Under the pieces are notes generated by a model. That model made no database searches, was not told the DNA's origin, and worked only from the letters and a program-made list of their open reading frames with translations. DNA of 64,000 nucleotides from Gibbula magus (Eukaryota > Mollusca > Gastropoda > Trochida > Trochidae), in NCBI GenBank assembly GCA_936450465.1, contig OW388299.1, positions 37,583,548 to 37,647,547 of the forward strand, written 5' to 3'. Below, piece after piece: positions 1 through 12,290 of the stretch. Position numbers and translations under genes: made by a program. How positions within the stretch are numbered: position 1 is the first letter of the stretch; every line of letters starts with the position of its first letter.

Positions 1-565
1 ACAGACGTTCGAATATGCTTGTGTATACAGAAATACTTGTAAATAGGTGAAACTCACGAAACCGTCGGAATGTATCCCTACAGCATAATGCTAACATACT
101 GAACCAGTATTTTAATATTGGACAGAATCATGCCTGACCTATTTTTACATATGAAATTAAGATCAGTAGAGTACCATATTCGAAAACATTCCATTTATCT
201 ATAAGGGCCAGATTGTAAAGAAAGCTACCAAAAAAAGAATCGATTGTTCCCATATATTGTCCTATCATTTCGAAGTACTTCCTTCTGGCGCCGCTTTCTG
301 TTGCCCTCTTACCACAAACAGAGCTTGACAACCCTTCATACCAGCAAGCATTCGTGAAATAAATAAAAGTGAATTATCAAGTCGTAGAAACTAAATTTGT
401 TCATCATGTTTATGACCAATCTGTAATGAAAATCGTTACTGTACTTACATTAGTGTATTGCTTATGTATGAGTTTATGTCATATTGTTCATGTAATGTAA
501 TTTATAGTTGTACATTGTGTGTATGAGACCGTTTCGGTGTAAAACGAATTTCCTCGATAAGAAAG
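1..565. other. Intergenic; part of a dispersed repeat
   Basis: I see no gene here. Roughly 180-278 resembles 59327-59424 in the same orientation: both share 'CCAGATTGTAAAGAAA' followed by a similar block ending in 'CATTTCGAA'. The segment is therefore at least partly an interspersed repeat, cut by the window edge or decayed. Element type is unknown. Confidence 0.5.
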
Positions 566-693
566 TCTTATCTTATCTTATCTTATCTTATCTTATCTTA
601 TCTTATCTTATCTTATCTTATCTTATCTTATCTTATCTTATCTTATCTTATCTTATCTTATCTTATCTTATCTTATCTTATCTTATCTTATCT
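566..693 (+). repeat. (TCTTA)n pentanucleotide microsatellite
   Basis: A pure run of about 25.6 copies of TCTTA with no interruption over 128 bp. Such purity suggests a recently expanded, probably length-variable locus. The open frame across it (repeating LSYLI) is a by-product of the repeat. Confidence 0.98.
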
Positions 694-988
694 GCAAAGG
701 CAACAAAACGAAAGAGTTGTTATGGTTAAAATGGTTTAACGATGAAATTAAAGTAAACTGTGGTATCATGACGTCATGTGCATTGCTTTGGTGACCACCA
801 ATGAAGATGAAGTTCAGCAATCAGGTGCGCGGTTTATGCCCGGATGGGTGACTAATGGCATGGATGGTTGGAAAATCTTTTAAAGTGATATTCTGTCCCT
901 GACTGTTTGGGACTTTCACACTTAGATTCTGTCCATCAATTATTACATGTATAACCATCATAAAGAAAACACAATATAATGAAACAAA

Positions 989-1140
989 TAGTCTAACACT
1001 TAGACTGTAAAAAAAAATTGAAAAGGAGACTTGTTTTTTATACAAGAAAATTCCATTTCTTACAGTCTCCTTTTCAATATTTAATAAAATGATGATATTT
1101 TCAGAATAAATTTTTTTTTCGTAGTCTGAGTGTAAGACTA
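989..1140. mobile_element. Foldback MITE with 9-bp target duplication
   Basis: The 152-bp segment is an imperfect palindrome. It begins TAGTCTAACACTTAGACT and ends in the complement of TAGTCTTACACTCAGACT, and an inner arm ATTGAAAAGGAGACT recurs inverted at about 1063-1078. The right arm has about 25 extra bases. It is flanked by the perfect direct repeat TGAAACAAA at 980-988 and 1141-1149. A 9-bp duplication with long inverted repeats is typical of Mutator-like (MULE) non-autonomous elements. No coding capacity. Confidence 0.85.
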
Positions 1141-1684
1141 TGAAACAAAGTATGATAAGGAATAAGTCAATGAGATGAATTTTGATGAAGGACAATATGG
1201 TGAATTGACATATGATAAAGAACCAAAAAACAGGGTAATGAGGAATAAGAATAAGATAATGAAGTGAAACATTATTTTTAAAAAAGGAACACGGTGATAA
1301 GATAAAATGTTTAAATCAAGTAAAATGTACAAGAACTATAATCTAAAGTGAAATATGATGAAGAAAAAGGACGCGAGAAGGAAGTTAGATTCGCTAAGGA
1401 ACAAGTGATGGTGACGATAAAAAGACCAGGAAAATTAATTGAAAACTAACGATGAATAGAGATTTAACGTGAAATTGAGGTTAAAAGTAGCATGTCTCGT
1501 GTCTGCATATTAATAGGCAGTTTATATGCTTTATTCCAGTGGGTTGATTTTATCGACTCAGAAAATCGATGTGCAGTAATGTTGTTAGGATCAAATTTAC
1601 ACATGTTTTCAACCTCATTTCAATATCGATCAATATTCTTCTTGTCCACTGGTATTCGTTATGAACCTACTTTTTGAATTTTAT

Positions 1685-1805
1685 GGGGCTGTAGCACGTT
1701 TTTTTTGCAAATTTTAAGTTTTCAAATTTCCCATTAATAATGATAGTTTATGACATTTATATTTACTTTAGGGGGTAAAAATCTCATTACACAAACCAAT
1801 TATTG

Positions 1806-1847
<42 letters not shown>

Positions 1848-2071
1848 ATAGTAGTAACGGTGATGCGTATAAAGCAAAAATTGCATGGCGGCCTTTTTAA
1901 TGTGAACACATTTTATAATTTCGAATTAAAAAACGATTCTCATAGCTACGTATACTCATTTTAAACTTGATTTTCTGAAGAGAGAAGGGTGTTTTACCGT
2001 AAGTGACATTATTTTTCAAATACATTTATTCAATTAATTTATTTGAGCGCAAAAAACGTGCTACTGCCCCT
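1685..2071 (+). mobile_element. TTAA-type MITE, copy A
   Basis: Starts GGGGCTGTAGCACGTTTT and ends AAAAACGTGCTACTGCCCC. The interior matches copies at 48007-48360 and 62149-62641 (shared: ATAATGATAGTTTATG, GGTAAAA, GCGTATAAAGCAAAAATTGC). This copy has lost clear TTAA flanks and contains a TAG triplet expansion, so it looks like the oldest of the three. Confidence 0.8.
1806..1856 (+). repeat. (GTA)n trinucleotide microsatellite
   Basis: About 16 GTA units with one AATA interruption, lying inside MITE copy A. The equivalent place in copy B has only CTGTAGTGGTAAAA, so the run expanded after insertion. Confidence 0.95.
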
Positions 2072-5043
2072 TTGATAATAAATTGCGGTAGATAAGTAAA
2101 TTATTGCGAATCACGCTTGACCAATTTAGCCAGTTGGCAGTATCGATCAGTTCATAATGTGACTAGCTATATAGGTCAGTGAACTATTCAAAATAATCAT
2201 TCAGCTAGACTGGGCTTCAGTTTCTGTACACCTATTTCCTTGTAATATAAACCAATGAAAAGTGTACCTGGTCTAAACATAACACAATATTACGTTGACT
2301 TTTTTGTTTGGAGAATACTTAGGTGAGCAGTCTTAATCATTAATAAATGAAATAAATGGAATTTAAAAAAAAAAAAACTGAAAATAGGAGCTTTTGATAT
2401 TAAATTTGCTCCGGTATCAATGTTGGTTTAGGATTAGCCAACATGGTAATGGTAGTACAAACCAATCCATGAAGACTGTTTTTCTGTAAAACTAAGAAAG
2501 ATGTTTCCGTATGCGTGTTATATTTAGTAACAGAACAAACCCACTTTCGCATGTCAAGTCATCTTTGGTAACCAATGCGACATTTCTTCATGATAGGTGA
2601 GATATTCAGGCTGATTTTAGTGGAGCAGATCGCGGTCATTGTAGATTTGTCACAGTTAGTTTCCTTTGTAATATAAATCTACATGTGTCGGATGTGACAC
2701 AACACTTGTTTTCATGCGTGTCATCACTCTAAGTAGCTGTTCCTTTCAAACTTAACTTGAGACTATGCAGTTTATAAGGACATTTTAAGATTGTAGAAGT
2801 CATTCAATAAGCGTCCCTCTTTACCCATGCATGTCGCTTATAACTAATACGTCGAATACGGTAATATAATACATGTTACCATTAATTTAATGTTAACAGT
2901 CTTTATAGAATCCGTATAGGTATAAACAGTGAACATACTTTTCTGATGTTAATCAGAGACCATATATATAACACACTTGATTGTATGGTCTCTGTTTTCA
3001 TGTCGTTCAAGGCCTTCTTTCACAAAGCAAACTTCATTATGTTTGACCGTACATTCCTTTAACACTGCATTAACAGGGTACCTGAGACAGGATGGTCACC
3101 TTAATGATTTACGATCAACGAGATAATGCTTTGTTGTGAAAGGAGACCCAGGTATGACCATTACATCAAATAAAGAGTACAAAATCAAGTCTATCACAGC
3201 AACTAGAAAGCTCGATGAACAAGAAAAACAAAGAGATCTTCAACGTTTCTTGTTTTATTTTCTAAAATGGGTACGACATTGATGATTATTCCAATGATTA
3301 AGATTCATAAATCCTTAATTAGACCCAAGCAGGGATCTCTACACAAAGAGACGCCAGAATTCTAGAGTTACCAGAACGGACAGTGGGACTCAGTGAGGCT
3401 TGCAGGTCAGAGTCCAGTCAGACTGCAGGTGGGCCGTGGACAGCGGTCAGTGAATGTCAGACAGGCGGTCACAGAACACGCAGTGAAGCACGTGCGGTCA
3501 CTACGCATATTAGATGGACTCTGCTGTGTGATCAGCCATCTTTCACCTGGGTCAGCGCACGGGCACACGGGCAGAGTGCATCGGCTGATTAGGATGTGAA
3601 TGGCTAATTAAAGTAATTATCGTCAACCTCATTGATCATGTTGATCATGTTGATCATTATGTTCATCATGCTTTGACTGTCATCATTAAACTTTACAGGG
3701 ATTCTTGAGAGACATTCTGCAGTTGGCTCATGTACAAATATCATGGATGACAATTCTTTATTGTATGAACAACGTTTATTCTTTGAACACAGAGCTAACC
3801 CCCAGTGGTTTCCAATGCTACCATAGCCGGACAAAAGACACCTGGACAAAACTCATCTAGAACACATCACCTAGGACAAAAATACACAGTTTCTAAAATG
3901 ATAGACTCTTTAAAATTAGATTTGATGCATTTTTAACAGATGTGAAGTCGTCATATCCTAACCCAAGCCCTGGGTGTCTTTTGATCTTACACTAGTAGTG
4001 TCCTTTGTCCATATGGCTTTGTCCGGGTGGGGTATGTCCGATTTGGTTATGTCCGGGTGTTATTTGTCCTGGTCCTTTTGTCCTAGATCGCAGTTTCCAA
4101 CTCTGAGCTTAATTACTATCAAATAAATAAATCGTGTATTTATGATATGATTTTCTTTAAATTTGCGATTGTTGTTGCCAAACAAAATTCCTGAACAAAC
4201 ATTTAGTCTATGAAATAAGTAATTGTTTTTATATATAGTGCAACGCTTTTCTTAATCATAAAATTTTGATCTTGCAGTGACATATATATGTATATATATT
4301 TTCAGTTGATAATAGACTCACTGACTGAGAATATTGACCAGTAATACAACATGTGGTAAACATGCATTTATCAATATGTAATAATATTGTATCAATTGTC
4401 AAATGTGTATCTTGGTCAATGACATTACTTTCTAGTATCTTATTCAAGACTTATTCTCTTATCTTATTCAACCACAAATGTATCATACAAAGGTAACGAC
4501 CTTTGTTGAGGACAAGTGATTGTTCACTGCTATAAGGGAATTAACCTGTTCACATTGTTAGGCATCATTAGGCGTTTTTCACACAATGAAGTGGAACTAA
4601 GCGAACTGTGTACTCACATGGATGCAGAGATACACAAGACCTTTGTCAACTATTATATTTCTCGGCAGGAAATTCGTAATATGTGAATGTTATAAGAACA
4701 TTTTATAGACCACTATGAATATTTCACAAGGATCATTAACCTGTATACAAATTGTTATGTATAATCATCGAGTCATTTACGCGAGATTATGCTGAATTCA
4801 TAGTTACATCAGTATATAAATACTTATTTCTTCAATACGTAATATCTGTGTTAATATACCTATATTCGAGAGTGAAGATCGGTTGATGAACTGAATGCTA
4901 GAACAACTCAGTAAATGTATTACGCTGGTACTGGTCGTGTTAGAGTTCCGTATGGTAAGAGTTGTTTACAGAGCGATCGGTCACATACCTTTCCATTACA
5001 GGATACACACTGTTATAAGTAGTAGTTATCTAAGGTTTCTTGT
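2072..5043. other. Intergenic, no gene recognised
   Basis: No supported gene. There is a short hairpin at about 2950-2995 (CAGAGACCATATA with its complement). At 3370-3600 lies a distinctly GC-richer block of unknown nature. Between 3820 and 4090 the motif GGACAAA and its complement TTTGTCC recur about ten times, with CTAGGACAAAA (3872) facing TTTTGTCCTAG (4076), which looks like a decayed inverted-repeat element. Confidence 0.5.
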
Positions 5044-5166
5044 TATAATTAACAGTCAAACACAGGAACTCGACATAGAACGTAGGTAAAACGTAGGTAA
5101 AAAAAAACCTAACCTACGTTCTACCTACGTTCTATGTCGAGTTCCTGTGTCTGACTGTTAATTATT
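5044..5166. repeat. Near-perfect 120-bp palindrome
   Basis: The left arm contains AATTAACAGTCAAACACAGG and then AACTCGACATAGAACGTAGG. The right arm repeats these inverted almost without change around a short A-rich centre (about 5095-5108). CACAGGAACTCGA at 5061 also faces TATCGAGTTCCTGTG at about 5700-5714. The palindrome may therefore be one end of a larger inverted-repeat element (5061-5714) interrupted by the insertion described next. Confidence 0.85.
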
Positions 5167-5167
5167 A

Positions 5168-5625
5168 AGGCTGTGCAATATTATTGCAATACCAAATATT
5201 GCAATACAAAGTTGTGCAATACACGTATTGCAATACGATTTTCATATCACAATATATTGCACCAACAAATATTAAGTCAAATTTATTCATTTATCTTGTA
5301 AAAGGCACATTTACTGGCTTAAGTTGTATTTAGAAAATTATTTTGAAGTGCTAGAATGTGTGTTGAACTGTATTAAAATGATCATTTTAAAGATCTGAAA
5401 GTCATTTTATCAAATGTGTCATGTTTAAACTGCAAAAAGAAGTCTAAAAGTTGACTGTAGAGTTCATTTAGCATGCTGCAATAGTATTGGCACTAGTTAA
5501 ATGGTTTCAAGATAAATATCTCATTGTCAGAGGATCTTGCAATATATTGTGGTACGTATTGCAATACATTACAGTTCAGCAATACGTATTGCAATACAAC
5601 AATTAAGACAATACATAGCCCTACT
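5168..5625. mobile_element. hAT-like MITE candidate rich in TATTGCAATAC
   Basis: Both ends carry dense copies of ATTGCAATAC. The left begins GGCTGTGCAATATTATTG and the right ends ACAATACATAGCCCTA, so the ends read roughly (TA)GGGCTGTG inverted. That resembles the termini of many hAT MITEs. I could not identify a clean 8-bp target duplication. No ORF. Confidence 0.5.
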
Positions 5626-5650
5626 ATATAACATAGAGCTATGTTATATA
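5622..5650. repeat. Perfect hairpin
   Basis: CTATATAACATAG and its complement are separated by a few bases. It lies at the right boundary of the putative hAT-like MITE. Confidence 0.8.
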
Positions 5651-5810
5651 GGGTGAAGTTTTTTTTTACCTATTTTTTTATCTACCTTTTAATTACGATA
5701 TCGAGTTCCTGTGGTAGCTACTGAACATACGCGTTATGTTCCGTACATGTTAACATGTAAAGATGTTTCAACATGGCGACGTCATTGTAATAGCCTCAAC
5801 AACTGTGCCG

Positions 5811-5892
5811 ACGACGATGATGATGTCGACGATGATGGTGATGACGACGACGACGATGATGATGACGATGATGGTGATGATGATGGGATACA
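5811..5892 (+). repeat. GAY-rich simple repeat
   Basis: Imperfect GAT/GAC/GGT triplets over about 80 bp. The polyaspartate frame across it is not supported as a gene. Confidence 0.9.
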
Positions 5893-7692
5893 ATGATCAA
5901 TTGATAAATAAGAAAATGACTATTAAATGCTTATGACAACGCAGATATGATAAACATGATTAAGATATTAACGATGATGATTATGATGATGATATATAAG
6001 ATACCCACAGCAATAAAACACAGGCGGTCAATGGGACCGACAGCGTGCTTTATGGGACAATAAAACATGCTCGTGATTTCAGACGTCAGTTAGAGCGTCG
6101 CTTAGCAAATGACGTCATATTTTACGTCACGTTGATTGTTCAATGCTAGCTACGACGGGAGACATTAATATTTTTAGAAAAATAGCTTTTAGAAACAAAA
6201 TATCTCCACATTTTTTTAAATATAAAAGCGAGTAGATGTTTAAGGACATCTCATATAAGAAATAGAAGCATAAAACACATGCTCTCTGCTATGTTTTATT
6301 CTACGATAAAGCACGCCAACTCGTCTTCTATTTCTTAAATATAAGGCATACCAGTAACTATGTGCTTAAGGAATTGAGATTTCTACATGATATAGTGGAC
6401 CATACGACTTTAATGAAATGAGTATGAATTTTGTATTAATTTATTCGAGCGAGTGCGATTGCATGAGGCCGTGGGGAAGATGAGTTGCGTCAGTCAATTT
6501 GTTTTGAAACGAAACAGGCTGAATTTCACGTACAGATCAAGCAACCTAACCACTCAATCGCACATGCAATCATTGTATATATAAATTACCGTAAGAGTTA
6601 AGGGTGGGGTGACCCTAGCAACTGTTGAGGGGCAATTGGATTCGATTGCTTTGAGTTACTAGTTTCGTCTTATTGTAAGACTCATCAGACTCAAAAGGGA
6701 CAAACCAGTGGCCCTTCATTTCAATCTCTCTGACCACTCCAAGAGCGATTTATTTTACAAAGTAATTGCTCAACTCAAACAAAATCCTGAGTTAGAGAGA
6801 ACCACACAATCTAGAAGATCTCTAGAACTGAGATGGATATTTGAGCTACTAACGTTCCAACCGCGAGGCCTCAATGATCAGATCGCAGATTGAAACACTC
6901 CTCCTTTTGTTTCTCCAATTATAAATTACCATAAACAAATTATGACACGAGTTACTTTCTCCCATTATGGATAATAAAGCTCATATATTAGATAAGATTT
7001 GATAATTCATCTTTTAACTTTGCCTTTTGAAAATATTTATGAGTATGTTTGCCTTTTAATTATCGACGTAGGCTACTTTTGCTACATTGCTACCTTCTGT
7101 TTGCTGATTTAAACATACCGCATACAATCTAACAAGCTCATAACGATCTTTATTTTTCAGCATAAGGAATATCTTGTTCGATAAATGATATTATGACGAC
7201 GCTATCAGATAACAATCAAGTTTCATACGATTATATCAACATTTTTTCAAATAAAATGAATGTCGTTCGCTTTCAGTATTGACTGTTAGCGCAACAAATC
7301 TCTAATGAATCTCCTTTTACGCAGTGTAAGCAATATAAAGAGCTTCTTCGTATCGATTGATTGGTAATGCGCACACCGTACACAAACAATATCTCAGCTC
7401 ACCGACTTTCTAGGCATTGCATATGTATGTGATATTGGATATGTGAAAATACAGGGAATATATACATTTAATATTTAGCTCCACGTGTATCACTGTAAAT
7501 ACTGACAATTGGAATAAGGCCACAGATAGAAAATCTAAAGGGAGTGACCACAGTGTGAATAGAATGGTAATAAGTATTCAGATACCTTCGGAAGGCAATT
7601 ATGCAATGTAGTATTGTCATTATATCAGTCTTGAATAAGAAAAGAGAACATAATGTAATGATACACATTGACAATATTATTACATATGGACA
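5893..7692. other. Intergenic, no gene recognised
   Basis: No gene supported. A small inverted repeat at about 6252-6268 / 6326-6345 (AAGAAATAGAAG and complement) encloses AAACACATGCTC and GCATGTTTTAT-like inverted pieces, suggesting a decayed foldback element. The rest is AT-rich unique-looking sequence. Confidence 0.5.
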
Positions 7693-7702
7693 AATGTTTA
7701 CC

Positions 7703-8144
7703 GAGTCTGATTAAAATCGACGATTTTCCGTGGAATAAAAATTGCAAAATAGTGCATCTACCGGGATACGAACTCATATTGGTCGTAGGTTCCACGAACC
7801 GTCTGAAAACATCCCGTAGACTCGCGTGTTCAAGCGAAATTCAAGTAGCCAATCAAAAGAAGCCCAACAAATGCTTTCGGTGCGAGAAGCTAGGGGCAGA
7901 TAACTCCAAACTATCCTTTGGTCTGTCCCGAATGCTTTCAAAACAATGACCGTTTAAAAACTACGTTGTGATTCGTCAGCTAGTTGACTGGGCTTTGGCT
8001 GTGCTAAACTGGTTCGGAACATGCACCTATACGGGGTGTTCTCAGACCTTGTGGAGAGGAATCTACAGAACCTGTTCGTATCCCGGTTGATGCATAATTT
8101 TACAAATTTTATTCCTTGGAACAAGGTCGATTTTAATCAGACTG
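7703..8144 (+). mobile_element. Mutator-like MITE, copy 1 (10-bp TSD)
   Basis: A 442-bp element with about 70-bp terminal inverted repeats. It starts AGTCTGATTAAAATCGAC and ends GTCGATTTTAATCAGACTG; both arms continue through GGAATAAAA and CGGGATACGAAC. It is flanked by AATGTTTACC at 7693-7702 and 8145-8154. A second copy with the same ends and its own 10-bp duplication lies at 59957-60404. Long TIRs plus 9-11 bp duplications indicate a MULE-derived MITE. The small open frames within it are not genes. Confidence 0.9.
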
Positions 8145-8435
8145 AATGTTTACCGTAACTTTTACATATTGCATTAGTGTTTGGAATTTTTTGTCAAGAA
8201 TTTATGTTTGACCTTTGAAAAGATGTACAAAAAGGTTTTCTTGATGACAAGAGTGGATATTCTGAGACTAAGACGTGAGGAATCTGAAAATGTTCCGAGC
8301 TTTTTGTACAGAGCTGCAGCAGTCCATTCACTGTATCATCAACGATGGTACCTGGGTAACTGCAGTCTCAATATATGTACGCCATTGTGACGACATTGGA
8401 TATATTCTGAATGCATTCTGAAGGGTTACTTAGTG

Positions 8436-8497
8436 TTTTGTACAACGGAAAATAATTAAGAAGTGGGTCCGGTTACAAAAAACAGGAAGGCACCCAC
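8436..8497 (+). repeat. 60-bp direct repeat flanking a minisatellite, left copy
   Basis: A block containing AATAATTAAGAAGTGGGTCC and ACAAAAAACAGGAAGGCACC recurs at about 8841-8898. Both copies start TTTTGTACAAC, like the minisatellite units, so the block has been carried along by unequal exchange. Confidence 0.9.
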
Positions 8498-8562
8498 ACA
8501 TCACTAAAATAACCTTAGTACAATGTTAACAAATGGCACTCAGGTTAACCTTAATGTAAAGA

Positions 8563-9003
8563 TTGTTTTGTGCAACAACCCTCTTGTTTTTGTGCAACAA
8601 TCTTCTTGTTTTGTACAACAATCCGGTTGTTTTGTGCAACAATCCTCTTGTTTTGTCCACCAAGCCCCTTGTTTTGTGCAACAATTCCATTGTTTTGTGC
8701 AATAATTCCATTGTTTTGTGCAACAATCCCTTGGTTATGTGCAACAATCACCTTTTTCTTTGTGCAACAATTTCATTGTTTTGTGAAACAATCCTTTGGT
8801 TATGTACATCAATCATTTTTGTGTGCAACCATCCCCTTGTTTTGTACAACCGAAAATAATTAAGAAGTGGGTCCGGTTACAAAAAACAGGAAGGCACCCC
8901 TTGTTTTCTGCAACAATCCCCTGATTTTGTGCAACAATCCCCTTGGTGTATGCAACATGCAACAACCCCCTTGTTGTGTGCAACTATCCTCTTGTTTGGT
9001 GCA
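8563..9003 (+). repeat. Minisatellite, about 21-bp unit
   Basis: About 18 degenerate units of TTGTTTTGTGCAACAATCCC are interrupted at 8841-8898 by the second copy of the 60-bp direct repeat. The unit contains the small palindrome TTGTTT..AACAA. All six frames stay partly open because of the period, which produces several spurious ORFs on both strands. Confidence 0.95.
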
Positions 9004-9005
9004 AT

Positions 9006-9765
9006 AGGAAGATGAAAGACAGTCAACAACTGTACAAAATAATCAATTCAATAAATTTATGAAACCCTTATCAACAACACACTAGATATCATTACCATAG
9101 AAACACATGTTGGACTGAGGTATTCACTCCACCTAAGGATCAATAACATCAAACAACAGTATATATGCATCAGATATGCATGAACAGGTTCAAAGCAACA
9201 CTCTTTTTAAACATTATAATGTATTATCATATATCTAGCAATGATATGGGCTGTTTTGCATATGTGATAGAGGTCAGAACACCACACCCATATCGCTGCC
9301 CGGTCCGCAAATCCATATCAGCCATATCAGCCCGGTCTGCAAATCCATATCAATATCAGCCCGGGTGACGTTAGGTCAGAGTGATCTCCCTTTGCTTACA
9401 TGCGTGAACACAGTAAAGTCACAAGCGAAGCAGTGTCAGAGTAACTAGTTCATTTAAATCCTTTCAGAGTACCCTCCAAACAAGGATGTTGTTGACGCTT
9501 TAATTTTTTAAATAAAATATACTTTGAATAGGAGGCACGACGAAATTATTATTATTTCTGTAAATATTTTGTCATGTTTTAGAAAAAAGTATGATATATG
9601 ATAATAAGGTAACATGTCATTTTTCATACCATACCCCATATCAGCCCTCGACCCTCGACATGTTATAACCTCTAATTTCTAAACTATCATGATTGCTTTT
9701 TAAAGGAACAAATAGATTAATTTTCTGTATATGCAAATGAGATCAACAACTAGCATTAATATTGG
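9006..9765. other. Intergenic
   Basis: No gene. At 9290-9365 there is a short degenerate tandem duplication (GCAAATCCATATCAG.. units next to CAGCCCGG). Confidence 0.5.
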
Positions 9766-10027
9766 GGTGAGGTGAGTTGGGGTTTAACACCGCTTTCAAG
9801 AGTATTTCACTTGTATTGCGGCTGTAGTATTACGGCAGGGAGAAAGCCTGCAATGCTGTGTGGTTATTCATTGCGGTGAAACCTGCGAGCATCGGCTGGA
9901 GCTATCGAACCATGGGTGGTGGTACTACACAGAAATTCAGTGAAGCATTGCACCCAAACCTGACTAGTGTGTAGAACAGCTCTCTACTGCAGAGAAAAGT
10001 TGCCGTGCCCCTGGCTGGATTCAAAAT
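9766..10027 (-). mobile_element. tRNA-derived SINE, minus orientation
   Basis: Read on the minus strand it matches 60757-61018: a degenerate B-box region, GTGCCCC, then GAGAACTGTTCTACAC-type and TGCTACACTGAATTTC-type body, CTCGCAGGTTTCACCGCAATG, and the 3' end GCGGCGTTAAACCCCAACTC. The tRNA-like head is degraded here. A third, short copy with intact A and B boxes is at 12382-12516. Confidence 0.85.
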
Positions 10028-10228
10028 GGGGCACGGAAACTTTGTTATTGGAAAGGGGGAATCAACTTTGGGGTCTATAAAATTGTCAAAAGGTGGGGGG
10101 GTGGTTCATGCCTTTTGAACCCCTGAGCCCAGATCTACACGTGGTCCAGGTATTTGTGGCCAGGTGGGCGAGTTGTTGAATCAGTCAGTGCTAGCGATTG
10201 ACCCCAAATATAACATTGTCACACATAC

Positions 10229-10340
10229 ACAATGGTTGAGGTCTCAGTGGGCGAGTGGGTCAGCTGTTGCTACAATCAGTAATGGCGAATTGTGCATGAC
10301 TATGCGGGTTTGGGTTCGAATCCGGCCAGGGGCTCGTTAA
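10229..10340 (+). mobile_element. tRNA-like SINE head
   Basis: A perfect RNA polymerase III B-box-like GGTTCGAATCC at 10313-10323, preceded by GTCAGCTGTTGCTACAATCA. The fragment resembles 18495-18600 (shared GTCAG..CTGG, TGGCGAATTG, TTCGAATCC), so it is a second SINE family rather than a functional tRNA; no cloverleaf can be drawn. Confidence 0.6.
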
Positions 10341-11917
10341 AACAAGCGTAAGAATTTTAATTACCGGTATATCAGATTGTGTGATCACATATATATATAC
10401 GGTATATATGTTACACATAGAAAAATGAAGAAATGAAGAGAATTATAAATTGTTTGACGTCTGCAAGATATGAACATCCTATTAAACATTCTATGCATTC
10501 TAAATCTAGTAATTTTCTAATAAAGGGTTTCAAACAGCACAATGGGGATTCATATATTTACATGCAAATGTAAAAACCCCCTCTAGATCTGCCCCTGATG
10601 TCAATGAGACAAGTACTAGGGTTAATAAGACATGCATGGTTGCTCATTCAGGTCGTGAAATCATCAGGTGTGAAGTTTCCCTGCCATATGTTACATACTG
10701 TTACACCATCTGTCAAATTACAATACCTTACATAATTGTCAATTTGTTTCAGTAGAGTAGTTATTGCCAATAATGAAATACAACATATTAACGAAACAGT
10801 ATTGAATTTCCTAGTAAAAATAAATTTCATGTTGAAATGATCTGACACGATAGATATACAGATAACATACGAACTGAAATCGTCTGCTTATGATATGTCC
10901 ATCTAATTCCTTGGTTATGTGTATAATCCTATAAAATATGTATATATAATGTTTCACTCAGGAATTCATATATACTCAGCAAAATAATTGAAGGACCATC
11001 ACATACTTTCAATATGGAAGATTTAAAGGTTCATCCATTGTGTTGTTGGGGGTCAAATTTGACAAACGTTATAAATGGTCTTAATTTATCGAGAAGTACC
11101 AACTGTTACCGAAAACAACCATTTTGATGATACTCGACTTAGTATATTGACGATATGAAGGTAAAAGTAGTGATTTCTGATCGAAAACCGGACAATGCAC
11201 CGCGTGTGGCGCGCCAATGAGTCAAAGTAATTTTGGAATCTTATTTACACCAGACAAAATAACAAATTTGAGTTGATAATGTTCAATAGGTCATATAACT
11301 ACTGTGCATGTAAATAGGACATGCACTTTCGGTTTCTGCACATGCATAATGATGTTACTCGATTTTAATTGGAAACTAGTAATTATGATATGTTTGGCGA
11401 TTGGGGATGAATATGCAAGCTAAGACAATTTGTTTGTATTGTAAACAGCACATATGGTGTGTTGGAATGTATTAAAGCCAAATAAAATTTTATGAAACAC
11501 AATGGATGCACCTTTAACACAGCTTGTACAGTGATCCATACATATCAAATATTGGGCTTGTGCAATGTTTTTGTTTTTAAAAAAATTATGGTGAAATAAA
11601 AAATACAGATAACAGATGCAGTGAAATTGTTTTTTTAAAGAATATATTATGTGTAAACTGATAATTAACAAATAATGTATTACTCAGCTGAATGATTCAT
11701 ATATACTCAGCAAAATAAATAAAGGATCAACACAAATTTGGTAAGAAATTAATAGCTCATACAATGATCCATATAAATGAATATTGGGGTTATTCTAACA
11801 ATTTTGTTGTTGAGATAATATCATTAAAATAAAATAAGTAATTATGCAATGTGTTTTTGGTGAAGAGGAAATACTCACATTAATGATTTCAAGAGGGACC
11901 ACAGGGTCACCAAAAAC
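10341..11917. other. Intergenic with one direct-repeat pair
   Basis: No gene supported. TTCATATATACTCAGCAAAA followed by TAATTGAAGGA.CA.CAC occurs at 10964-11000 and again at 11695-11735, 730 bp apart. 'ACTCAGCAAAA' repeats of this kind are common interspersed sequences in marine invertebrates; here they could bound a roughly 0.7-kb element. Confidence 0.5.
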
Positions 11918-11924
11918 TACTAAT

Positions 11925-12290
11925 TATAATCCCCATAAGCCAAGGAGTCTGCACACAAGAATCATTATCAAGCTCTCTTGTGCCAGTGGTTCTTGAGAAG
12001 AAGTTGAAAAAGCAAAAGGTTTAAGGTGGATTGATGCCATACACAGGACGTCATGCGATAAGTCCATCAGACCAACGATTTCAAAATTATGAAAAGTCTT
12101 TAGGATGATCAACTCTCTATTGTAGGATAGGTGACATATCAATAAAGCTTCATAGAACATTTTCAAGACAATATAATCCCCATAAGCCAAGGAGTCTGCA
12201 CACAAGATTCTAGCTCTCTTGTGCCAGTGGTTCTTGAGAAGAAGTTGAAAAAGCAAAAACTATCAATAAAGCTTCATAGAACATTTTCAA
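11925..12290 (-). repeat. Degenerate units of the 145-bp minisatellite family
   Basis: On the minus strand the segment reads CTTTTTCAACTTCTTCTCAAGAACC, then CTTGTGTGCAGACTCCTTGG and TTATGGGGATTAT. This matches the unit of the large array at 48.9-52.2 kb. Two units (about 11925-12023 and 12172-12262) are separated by a duplicated block containing CAATAAAGCTTCATAGAACA. Confidence 0.8.

Noticed and set aside
508..729. Open frame encoding repeated LSYLI
   Set aside because: Produced entirely by the TCTTA microsatellite.
3383..3600. Two overlapping plus-strand ORFs in a GC-rich block
   Set aside because: No recognisable domain, splice pattern or codon bias; block origin unknown.
5711..5896. Asp-rich small ORF
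   Set aside because: Simple GAT/GAC repeat artefact.
8523..8863. Several overlapping ORFs with Cys-rich CFVQQS repeats on both strands
   Set aside because: A 21-bp period keeps all frames open; composition mirrors the minisatellite, with no start or domain evidence.
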